Below, in pieces: positions 34,501 through 41,697 of a DNA stretch of 60,000 nt (positions are counted from its first letter, which is position 1; each line of letters opens with the position of its first letter). The position numbers and the translations under genes are program-made. A model generated the notes under the pieces. It saw nothing but the letters and a program-made list of their open reading frames with translations, did no database searches and had not been told where the DNA came from. This stretch comes from Symsagittifera roscoffensis (taxonomy: Eukaryota > Xenacoelomorpha > Acoela > Convolutidae): the NCBI RefSeq assembly GCF_963678635.1, contig NC_087064.1, forward strand, positions 2,853,926-2,913,925, read 5' to 3'.

Positions 34501-35970
34501 CCAAAGGAAACTACAAAAAAAACAATCCTGAGAAAGAACCGAGGGATGCCGATAGGAATAATGCTCAAGTCAAAGATCGTGAGGGAGACGCTCAAAGCAA
34601 AAGGCTACGATCTCAACCAGGTAGAGACGGGGGAAGCACAAATAGACGAAGACTTAAAGGGGTTACTCGAGAGACTAGCAGATGATAGGCCCGTGATTCA
34701 AGAAAACGGTAAAGAGGAACCTGAGGTCACAATACTGCGAAAGAGCGGGACAGCCAGAGATAGAAATACCTCGAAGGTGACTAACCTTGATGGGAAGGAA
34801 GTGGTGCAGTCACTGGTTGAAAAGATCCCAGCTGAATTACTTGAACAGACTAGAGCCATGAGAAAGAGAGTGGAATTCAAGGAAGAAGCTGAATACCTGG
34901 GACCAGGTCAAGAGTCCGGGGAGCGGTCCACGTCCACAGAAGAAGAAAACACAGAAGAAGAAAACACTGAAGGAGAAAATTTGTCCGGGGTGTGTGAAAT
35001 GTGGGATGAGGACTCGGAGGCGAGCAGTGACGATCAAGATAGTCTCTGCATGATACTAGCAGAGGAAAAGATTAGACACCACGACAGAGAACTACAAACA
35101 GATCCGTCCTCAGGAACCTTCAACATGGACGTGCAGGAGATACGAGGTGGTGAAGAACTTGAAAGGATTGCAGTTTCGAGGAAGCCATTCAGGGAGCTAT
35201 CATGCAATTCAAATGTGAGAACAAATCTGGTGCCGGAAGACGACATGAAGGTGGTAAGGAGGATAGTGTGCGTGAAGCTGAATGACGACGTCCACAACCC
35301 TGGGGAGATGAATGGGCAGATCATGGCGCTGAAGGTACATGTCAAAGCGAGATATAGACTGTCGGACCTGATAAGAGCCCAGAAGAATGACAAAATAACA
35401 AGCAATCTCTCCAAATGTATCCGAACGGGGTCCAAGGAGAAAGGGGAGCTTGAAGAATACAGCTACAAGATCCTGAGCCAGTTCTATAAAGAGAGGAAAG
35501 AGTTACTCTATCACACGGCTGATGGGGTTGTAGCATGCAAGAGAAAAGAAGAAGACAAGATACTGCACAAGCACATCCTCATCATACTACCACAATTATA
35601 TCAGACAGAGGTGCTGTTCAGATCACATGATCAAATGGGGCACCAGGGGATAGACAAAGTGCAACAAAGAATACTTCACAGGTTCGATTGGCCGGGATTG
35701 AGGAAAGCCTGTGAGAGGTGGGTGAATGCATGCCTGGCATGCTTGCAAGTGAAAGATCCAAGGAAGATGAAATTCCCACTCAAGTCGGTGGAAAGCTCGG
35801 AATTTAATGAAGTGGTGCAGATAGACCATCAGAAGATCTGTATGACGGAGTCGGGGTATAACCAGATACTGGTTATAATTGATCACTTCACAAAACTGGC
35901 AGAAGCGGTGCCGTGTCAAACAGCCTCAGCAGAGGAGACTTGTGACCACTTGATAACCCATTGGATATAA
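31513..35970 (+). CDS. pol: Pol polyprotein: protease, RT, RNase H, integrase N-part (ends at in-frame TAA)
   Basis: 1485 codons from an ATG. Retropepsin active site LLDTGAVLSVIP (D191). RT core with FTTLDLGSAFWQVPL and YVDD at 677-680. RNase H begins around DTDAS (D825). A long acidic, low-complexity linker (about 1120-1180, Glu/Ser-rich) separates RNase H from the integrase, longer than usual. Integrase HHCC finger has H1372 in SHDQMGHQG and ACLAC. Core first Asp is in VVQIDHQ (D1438). The frame ends in TAA at 35968-35970 just before the second catalytic Asp; the same frame continues at 35986. The RT, RNase H and protease parts look intact. Confidence 0.93.
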   Translation: MNETLSCAQTIPEAAEGSTKNGNCNTVKKVTGKPFGLTKIGARIMSIITVGGHEVTRNLSEPSDQTIMHIDVYVDYLSCISPQTTSRALRALLTRGGSKSVRVDNRYTEAYGPHEVMLNIDGINIYTKTMITCDEDLIGQIYVGREELKMRSIGHCAILEEDAMHIGTEADVTGYVLDISGKKTQLRGLLDTGAVLSVIPIETWVRMGFNKGDLIDSRIRLSAANKGALRVLGRTPIIALNLGERNLWMSFLVVENLDESDQFILSRDFIRNFDVAIDLNNAMFRIRNPDRRYAIKPVNLIMANETKAPVFLSRRVRLKANEAAIVSLRMKNYNELSDNKQVCVIPNLNSQSAAVLGRSFSITKSGLCVSVLLNTLDMPITIQRGRKLGYALPVKTRYEMTENHKQNEVVDCPNHRDKICILRRLNKIKDSSCLVKSLKSETDDGLSSCSNFPERPTLDEIQGNKPVLTDIEHLRGKITDEQLEAIKDVLERNEEVFSRHKADIGCCNFVEHEIELEENAIPHREGARRMTPHKSDACRKEIETLLEYDMIEPSKSPWACGVVMAKKKGYQLRFCCDFRYLNSVTVKDAYPIPRIDESLSKLGDAKFFTTLDLGSAFWQVPLRKQDRDKTGFACELGLFQWKRMPFGLCNATATFQRLMAHALIGVTKKYGNLVMCYVDDVVIATPTLEDHIERLDKVFGCMKRSGLKCKPSKCEILKDSIKYLGRMVDKHGIRPDPDAVEAVLTWKSPKTQHQLMSFLGFANYYREFVKGYADKVYPMQQLMRHKGKKFMWNKAAEESFMRIKKELCEAPVLGMPTRKGMYVLDTDASVVAISGVLHQEQEWNGKTVLRPIAYGSKVLSDTEMKYGAPKAEMFAVVTFVEKYRAYLGSEPFKLRVDNRALSWLKTYSMDQSYIGRWIVRLDGYNMIIEHRTRDKHQNADSLSKKTEFYERQEKREADRPEIKDGFSFMDKETYDSLPLTRWLDKSGKPIEDHPELPKETTKKTILRKNRGMPIGIMLKSKIVRETLKAKGYDLNQVETGEAQIDEDLKGLLERLADDRPVIQENGKEEPEVTILRKSGTARDRNTSKVTNLDGKEVVQSLVEKIPAELLEQTRAMRKRVEFKEEAEYLGPGQESGERSTSTEEENTEEENTEGENLSGVCEMWDEDSEASSDDQDSLCMILAEEKIRHHDRELQTDPSSGTFNMDVQEIRGGEELERIAVSRKPFRELSCNSNVRTNLVPEDDMKVVRRIVCVKLNDDVHNPGEMNGQIMALKVHVKARYRLSDLIRAQKNDKITSNLSKCIRTGSKEKGELEEYSYKILSQFYKERKELLYHTADGVVACKRKEEDKILHKHILIILPQLYQTEVLFRSHDQMGHQGIDKVQQRILHRFDWPGLRKACERWVNACLACLQVKDPRKMKFPLKSVESSEFNEVVQIDHQKICMTESGYNQILVIIDHFTKLAEAVPCQTASAEETCDHLITHWI

Positions 35971-35985
35971 AGGTGTGGTTGTCCA

Positions 35986-36636
35986 ATGACTTTTCAGTCA
36001 GACAACGGCAAAGCCTTTCTGGGGGACTTGACTAAGGAATTAATGAAGAGGTCACACATAGCTCAAGCACACTCGACGACTTACCATCCTCAGACCAACG
36101 GACTGGTAGAAAGACAGAATAGAACGTTGGTGAACATGCTGAGGGTATACTGCTCTAGATACATGACGGACTGGGATAAGTATCTGCCTCAAGTCGTAGG
36201 GGCATACAACAGTACTCAACACTCAACGACGGGAATCAATCCATTCATGATGTTGACAGGCAAAGAGAGAGCGATGCCCCTGACGTTCTTTTACCCGGAG
36301 TATGAAGGAAAGAGGACGTCGCCTCAAGGTTACGTGAAAGAGGCGATCAGGAGACAGCAGGAAATAAACGAGCTATGCAGGAGGAACACTGCGCAGGCAC
36401 AAATGAGACAGCGCAAGAAATATGATGAAAAAATATTACAGGCGAAGCCATATGAAGTGGGCCAGTATGTGTGGATTTTCCAGAATGTGATACCGCCCAA
36501 GGGGACGAAGAAACTACTCAAGAAATGCATGAGGTACAACAGGTACGGGGACGATTTCCTGATCGACAAGATACAGCCCGATAACCTAAGCAAAGAACTA
36601 ATAAGTGTGGGCGAGCTGGCGGCGGATGGTGAATGA
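35986..36636 (+). pseudogene. pol: Integrase C-part, separated from pol by one in-frame TAA
   Basis: In frame with the preceding ORF. It starts with FQSDNGKAFLGDL (second catalytic Asp) and STTYHPQTNGLVERQNRTL (catalytic Glu), followed by a basic C-terminal domain with a KYDEKILQAKPYEVGQYVWI block. It ends in TGA at 36634-36636. Sequence without frameshift on both sides of the TAA argues for a single-base change or a read-through stop rather than two separate genes. Confidence 0.88.
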
Positions 36637-37557
36637 CAGATCATCGACGATAATGAACACTACCCACAGGAAGACTACTCGACGCCGGAGCGGGAGACGG
36701 ATTTAGAACAGAGCGAGATAGAGAGGAGGGAGAATACGAACCTGAGGATATTAGAATGGATGCGCGATGTCAAGAACGGAAGCGAGGAAGGACAGAGCAT
36801 ACAGCATGTTGACATATCAGCGGGGAAGTACATGAAAACGGGGGATCCTCTTTTTGGCTGGACGGCAACAGACAGCCCGCTCGACATTCCGCCGGATAAT
36901 TCAGACCCAGCATCATCGACGGGGACGTCGATAAATATTTTTGTCCGGGGAGTGGGGGTAGGACTTACCCACACCGAAAATTTGATGATAAAGAAACTCA
37001 GAGAAGTGAGAGAAAAGTGCGGACTGGAAATGGAAGGGGAGGAGGCCGAGCCTACCATAGGACGGAATTTCAAAACGAAGTTTGAAATACCAAACGAATA
37101 CTCAGAAAATATCCTGATAACGGATAGTGACTTCAGTCTGTCAGACAGGACTAGCGCAATCTGTATCACGGCGGACATGAGTTTCAAATCAAGACTGGAA
37201 GCTGACTTCAAGAGAGAGTACCAGAATGTGGAGTTTCTGTTTAGACAGAGACCGGGACTGGGAGGAATGGCCGCGCTTCCACCATCAGTAGCACAAGTCC
37301 CGGGCAAATACCTGTGCTTCCTAGTGACGAGGGTCAATGACAGGAACACGATCGATCCTGAACACGTGATGTTGGCACTAACGAGACTACGAGACTTCAT
37401 GATTGAAAGAGGGATAACGGAGGTCTCAATGCCGGTGTATGACCCAAACAGGGGGAAGTTGAGCCCAAGGGAATTGTACGCTATCTTACACGTGGTCTTC
37501 GCAGAAACTGAGATAATGGTGCATCTTCACAAGAAATACTGCTTGAGCATCGCCTGA
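36637..37557 (+). CDS. Post-integrase tail with macro-domain-like region
   Basis: It shares the integrase frame across the TGA; the first internal ATG is 36760 (265 codons). The N-part is acidic and low complexity. Residues about 130-245 of the 36760 frame run TSAICITADMSFKSRLEADF, then GGMAALPPSV, KYLCFLVTRVNDRN, LRDFMIERGITEVSMPVYDP and ELYAILHVVFAETEI. This follows the order of a macro (ADP-ribose binding) domain: a C-x-SAD-like first block, a YL.FLVT strand, a helix, then a SMP strand and a final helix. The usual GIA and Asn positions of the first block are not conserved, so ADP-ribose hydrolysis is doubtful. Fold assignment is by eye; the residues could be an unrelated alpha/beta domain. 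Confidence 0.5.
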   Translation, partial: QIIDDNEHYPQEDYSTPERETDLEQSEIERRENTNLRILEWMRDVKNGSEEGQSIQHVDISAGKYMKTGDPLFGWTATDSPLDIPPDNSDPASSTGTSINIFVRGVGVGLTHTENLMIKKLREVREKCGLEMEGEEAEPTIGRNFKTKFEIPNEYSENILITDSDFSLSDRTSAICITADMSFKSRLEADFKREYQNVEFLFRQRPGLGGMAALPPSVAQVPGKYLCFLVTRVNDRNTIDPEHVMLALTRLRDFMIERGITEVSMPVYDPNRGKLSPRELYAILHVVFAETEIMVHLHKKYCLSIA

Positions 37558-38020
37558 ATCGGGTACGCGGGGGTCTCGAGTCGGGCATGAGGGAAGAATC
37601 TCGAGTTAGGTGTGGGGGTACAAAACAGGTAAAGAATTTTAGAGGTGATTGGCATGACAATTAACATTTTAAATTATTGATGGTGCTAAAACATAAAATG
37701 AATCTGCATGTTTTTAGAAGATTTCCAATTGAACTATTTTAGTAAGACGGAAAGGAGAGGGTTTTAAATATAGTAGTGAAGGGGGGTTTTTAGGGTAGGA
37801 ACACAGCCTGTTAGTCTAAAAATGGGGTGTTATTTTCAGATTGATTTGGTAAAGTCAAATTGACTACTCAACTGTATTCAATTGAAGAAAGAGAACACAA
37901 GTTGAACGACACCTCAAGAAGTAAACTCAAGTTGCTCAGGTAAACTCAAATTGCTAATACTCAAGTTGCTCAGGTAAAACTCAAGTTGCTCATACTCAAG
38001 ATCACTTGGAAATTACGGAA
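37558..38020 (+). promoter_or_regulatory. Spacer between pol and cargo: splice-like sites and CTCAAG repeats
   Basis: Non-coding, about 460 bp. It contains ACAG/GTAAAG (junction 37628/37629), matching a 5' splice site, and TATTTTCAG ending at 37839, matching a 3' splice site. It also holds five CTCAAG hexamers at 37910-38000, three of them within repeats of ACTCAAGTTGCTCA. The acceptor lies 181 nt before the first cargo ATG, so the cargo could be translated from a spliced subgenomic RNA (inference). Two CTCGAG sites lie near its start. Confidence 0.45.
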
Positions 38021-39223
38021 ATGGCAGATCGATTCTGGAAGTCCATGCCATCGGCTTTGAAAAAACCCACACTTGACGAATTGTACAGACGTCTAAGGGA
38101 CCTGGATTATACTCAAGTGGATGAGAGAATGGCAGTGATGTTGAATGCCATCCTCCAGTTGGAGGATGAGGGCGAGTGCCGAGAGTCTGCGACAGAAGCA
38201 GTTTTGATGGTGGGCTACACCACCGATGGAATATCTAATCAAGAGCAAACCAGGTGGCTGTCTTGGAACGTGGATGGAGCAATAAGGGGATTCGATTTGG
38301 CAAGGAACCCTGGCTTGAGCAATAATACTGAGTATGGTGCAGGGGAATTCCCACTGCCGGTCAGACCATCAGTCAGATCCACGGGCCAGAGTACGAGCAA
38401 GACACCATTGATGTCTCGAGCACAGCAGATGGGGGAAGCGTATCCGGACGTCAGTATCATGAAGAGAGAGCTTGAGAGGACTCAGCGGGAGAAGAACAAG
38501 GCGAACCTTGACCGGGATCAAGCGGTGCTCGAGAGAGATCAGGCAAAAGTTGAGAGGGATCAAGCGCGGAGGGAACTGGACATGATGAGAGCTGAACAGC
38601 TACAGGCAGAAAGGGTGCGAGAGAATGCCGCGAATTGCGAGCAGCTGAAGTCAGAGCTTGAAAGGATCCAGCAACGACAACGCGAGCTCGACATGCAGAA
38701 AGGGGCTAGGCCCAAAGAGCGGGTGGTGACCGGCTCAAGACCAGAGTCACGTATGGAGGTGGATGAAGCTCCTAGGTCGAAGGGACGATTCAACCTCGAT
38801 CGTGCTGCTCAAGAACATATAAACGAAGGGTTGGAGGTGTGGATACCGTCTGAATCAGCGTCCTCCCTGCGTGGTCTGGAGACACAAGTAATACGCCCGT
38901 TGATGGACGTCGCGCTGCCTGGATATACGCTGAGTTCGACCCCGGGTAGTAGTCAGGTGAGTGGTAGCTCGTCACGACTGAAAGAGTTGCACGAGCGGCT
39001 ACAACTAAGGAATCGCGAGAGTCCAGCAAGAGTGGACTTACCCTCGATGTGGGGGGAGCAACCTGTCAGGAGTGTGGTAATCTCGAGTTACAAAAAGAAT
39101 ACGGAAGGTAGATACCACAGGCACAATCGGATGGACTGGAGCACGGCGCAGAGAGACAGGAGAGATTGCTTCCATGACGCAGCTTGGGTGGAATACCACA
39201 CGCAGCCACGTACGATTGCCTGA
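38021..39223 (+). CDS. Cargo unit 1, first segment: coiled-coil protein
   Basis: The first ATG at 38021 (open frame from a TTG at 38006) gives about 400 residues. A mixed N-terminal part (DRFWKSMPSALKKPTLDELY) is followed by a highly charged coiled coil around residues 150-230 containing DRDQAVLERDQAKVERDQAR, then a Ser-rich part and a basic C-terminus (YHRHNRMDWSTAQRDRRDC). It overlaps the next frame by 50 bp; translation flows naturally into the SGNH segment after a one-base change near 39200, so the two may be one protein. I do not recognise a family; helical self-association is the only visible property. Confidence 0.75.
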   Translation: MADRFWKSMPSALKKPTLDELYRRLRDLDYTQVDERMAVMLNAILQLEDEGECRESATEAVLMVGYTTDGISNQEQTRWLSWNVDGAIRGFDLARNPGLSNNTEYGAGEFPLPVRPSVRSTGQSTSKTPLMSRAQQMGEAYPDVSIMKRELERTQREKNKANLDRDQAVLERDQAKVERDQARRELDMMRAEQLQAERVRENAANCEQLKSELERIQQRQRELDMQKGARPKERVVTGSRPESRMEVDEAPRSKGRFNLDRAAQEHINEGLEVWIPSESASSLRGLETQVIRPLMDVALPGYTLSSTPGSSQVSGSSSRLKELHERLQLRNRESPARVDLPSMWGEQPVRSVVISSYKKNTEGRYHRHNRMDWSTAQRDRRDCFHDAAWVEYHTQPRTIA

Positions 39224-40082
39224 GGGGGCGGTCCACCTGATCATAGGGGACAGCTTGTTGCGGGTGCTGACCCGGATCCAGTCCCATTGGCAAACGGGGA
39301 TCTTGAGCTTTGCTGGAGCCGCGACGCTGCAGATGCTAGCGACACTTGAGATGCTAGGTATGGCAAGAGTATACACGGTGACTCTGATGATCGGGACGAA
39401 TGACGTGTCCAGGGGGGAAGCAAGGAAGGTGGCGAGGCTGCACGACAAGATGAGCTGCATTCTTGAGGAATTGCGGATTCAAATGGATCCGGCTATTCTT
39501 ACGGTGTGCACCATCCCTTACAATATGAAAGCGGACCAGCATGCAATGGAAATGAACACAAAAGTGCGAAACCTGAACGAAATAATCAGGCAGATAAACC
39601 GAAGAAGTGTCCTCCCCGTTGGGTTGTTGGACGTGGCCGAGCAAATGGAGCTATCCGCTTTCCCTGACGATGCATCCTCGGATGGGATTCACTTTGATAG
39701 GCCCAGAGGGGTGGAGTGGTTGAATGACGTCTTCCAAAGGCACATAAGCGCATTGGAGGCAGAGTTGCTAGAGACGGCACAGGTCACATTCGGACCACCC
39801 CCAAATCCACCCTTCTTCAACTCGAGGGCTTTGTTCAGTCGCTTGGGTGCAATGGCCGATTCTAGAGACAGTTCGAGGAACAGCCGAACCAAGTTGCCGG
39901 GCGCCGCGCCCATGGAAGCTGATGAGGCGACGTCATCAACTCCCCAGGGATCGATAATATCCTCAGTGGTGGTGGCGGAGAAGAAGAAGCCGGAGAGACC
40001 AGCGGAGACCAGCAGGTCGAAGTATGTGGAGAAGGTCAAGGAGCTGGACTTGGAAGCAGGTGTCGCACAAAGACTTGGGTAG
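39174..40082 (+). CDS. Cargo unit 1, second segment: SGNH/GDSL hydrolase domain
   Basis: 302 residues from ATG 39174. Block I is IIGDSLLRVL (nucleophile candidate S27), block III MIGTNDVSRG (N76), and block V DGIHFDRP (D170, H173), with correct spacing for an SGNH hydrolase. A glycine-containing block II lies around SFAGAATLQM. SGNH enzymes are esterases or acyl hydrolases; esterase-like domains are known in ORF1 of some CR1-type LINEs, but they are not a standard part of Ty3/Gypsy elements. The C-terminus is Ser/Pro/Glu-rich and the frame stops at 40080-40082, overlapping the next frame (start 40024). Substrate and localisation are unknown; no signal peptide is seen. Confidence 0.85.
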   Translation: MTQLGWNTTRSHVRLPEGAVHLIIGDSLLRVLTRIQSHWQTGILSFAGAATLQMLATLEMLGMARVYTVTLMIGTNDVSRGEARKVARLHDKMSCILEELRIQMDPAILTVCTIPYNMKADQHAMEMNTKVRNLNEIIRQINRRSVLPVGLLDVAEQMELSAFPDDASSDGIHFDRPRGVEWLNDVFQRHISALEAELLETAQVTFGPPPNPPFFNSRALFSRLGAMADSRDSSRNSRTKLPGAAPMEADEATSSTPQGSIISSVVVAEKKKPERPAETSRSKYVEKVKELDLEAGVAQRLG

Positions 40083-41697
40083 ACTCCAGTGCGTGGACTG
40101 GCTGAAGGCTCACGAGACACACTTCTCGAGAGCCAAAATGACGGAGACGGCGGATCTGACTGGGATTCCCACAAAATCGGTAATGGGACCTATTAACTAT
40201 AGACCTCTGAAGTCATTAGGGAGTCCGGGATTCGTGGTGGAGCCTCCCAAACACCGAACCAGCATTTCCAGGATTAGAGTTGCCACTCCAGCACAGTTGA
40301 GGGTGGTGGACAAGCTGATGGATCCGAGAGAGATGGAATTACCAGACGCCGCGTATGAAGGTACGAAACTAGCCAACGACCCCAGATACGGGAAACCCTG
40401 CGGGAATACGCAGCTGGCCAAAACCTTAGCTGTTTATGACAGGGCAGACCCAGCCGCAGCGAGGGTGGTCATCGTGGCGGGATCGGACTTCGAGGGGACG
40501 TCTCCCAAATTGTTTTGGCCGGAAACTCTGATATATTCATTGCCAGGAGCGGAGCTAAACCAGATGTTAACCCAGGTGGTGGCCGTGAAATCAGAGATGC
40601 CTTGCGAGCCTGAGCTACTGCTGTTTGCAGGGATGAACGATCACTTGCATGCGACGGGGTTTCTTGAGCAGCTCAAGGGTGATGAACCTACACCGAAGAA
40701 GATCTGGGAAGCCATCCAGACATTATTTGCAGCCATGAATGAAGTACAAGAGAACGTTGCCTCACGATTTGGCTCCAAGACAAAAGTGGCGTTCACGACG
40801 TCCCCCGGGTACGCGAGCATGCCTCCCGCTCTGCAATTTGTGTATGCGATCTTGATCTTGATAGCAGAAGGGAATGGATGGCGTATTCTGATGGCAGCTC
40901 CCAATCGGGAACTGGAACCTACGAACTTGAGACTTCGCAGGTCGGACCTCGCGGCGGCGTGCGCGGATGTGTCCCACGCGTTGAGGGGCTTTCGCGAGTT
41001 GGCCGACATCCTCATCGTATTGGACGAGGTCCTCTTGCTGGAGATTTCTAACTTCGCTAGGCAACTCAAGCTCAGTCCGATTATAGGGGACGATCATCCA
41101 GTGGTGACTCACCTGACGGCCAGTCTGTGGTTTCGAAGCATGGAGGTGACCATCACAAGCTCCACCAGTAAATCTAGAGGGCCGAGCAACGAGAGGAAGA
41201 ACGTGGCCGCATCGGAGGAGCAGCTGGAGTCGATGGTGTATCGACTGACACAAGAGGGAGGCAGGTGGCCCTTCCTGACGCCAAGGCTGGAGAACGCCAC
41301 GGAGAAGACGAGAGAAGATGCTCCGCTTCTGGTGAAGCAGATCTGGGATTTTCTTGAGGAGCAGCTGGGAGTGGCCGAGAAAAGGGAGATGACGGTTGGC
41401 AGGTTCGTCACAGCAGCCAACGAAGTCACGATTGGAGGATTCTGGAGGGAGCACGCAAGGGGTGAGCTGAGGACGAGGAGGGATCACGATATTCTTGAGT
41501 TCTTGAGTCCTTGTTGGGGAAAGGAGTTCCTGACCGAAGTGTATAGCGCGAAAGAGACCATCTTTAAAGCCTTCATACAGGAAGTATTGAATATGCCCAT
41601 CAGTCTGTTGCTGGCACTGTACCTGGTTTACCCAAGGTACCGTTTAATATGGGCCCAGCATACATGTTCAGTCGGGGCGTGGACACCCTCCGGATAG
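40024..41697 (+). CDS. Cargo unit 1, third segment: second SGNH-like region plus unknown domain
   Basis: 557 codons. After a short overlap the true continuation starts near CVDWLKAHETHFSRAK. Residues about 145-215 resemble a diverged SGNH core: VVIVAGSDFEG (S154 where block I would lie) and LLLFAGMNDHLHA (G203-N205-D206 as block III). A block V histidine is not obvious, so this domain is probably inactive or structural. The following 300 residues are alpha-helical with conserved-looking WPFLTPRLEN, FVTAANEVTIGGFWREH and LEFLSPCWGKEFL, which I do not recognise. The frame ends in an out-of-frame tail after 41640; a one-base change there leads into the next segment. Confidence 0.7.
   Translation: MWRRSRSWTWKQVSHKDLGRLQCVDWLKAHETHFSRAKMTETADLTGIPTKSVMGPINYRPLKSLGSPGFVVEPPKHRTSISRIRVATPAQLRVVDKLMDPREMELPDAAYEGTKLANDPRYGKPCGNTQLAKTLAVYDRADPAAARVVIVAGSDFEGTSPKLFWPETLIYSLPGAELNQMLTQVVAVKSEMPCEPELLLFAGMNDHLHATGFLEQLKGDEPTPKKIWEAIQTLFAAMNEVQENVASRFGSKTKVAFTTSPGYASMPPALQFVYAILILIAEGNGWRILMAAPNRELEPTNLRLRRSDLAAACADVSHALRGFRELADILIVLDEVLLLEISNFARQLKLSPIIGDDHPVVTHLTASLWFRSMEVTITSSTSKSRGPSNERKNVAASEEQLESMVYRLTQEGGRWPFLTPRLENATEKTREDAPLLVKQIWDFLEEQLGVAEKREMTVGRFVTAANEVTIGGFWREHARGELRTRRDHDILEFLSPCWGKEFLTEVYSAKETIFKAFIQEVLNMPISLLLALYLVYPRYRLIWAQHTCSVGAWTPSG

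Noticed and set aside
29134-36636. Alternative genetic code with TAA as glutamine
   Set aside because: C2orf42 and AP5B1 end in standard stops and contain no internal TAA or TAG over 1,500 codons; stops are confined to the mobile element.
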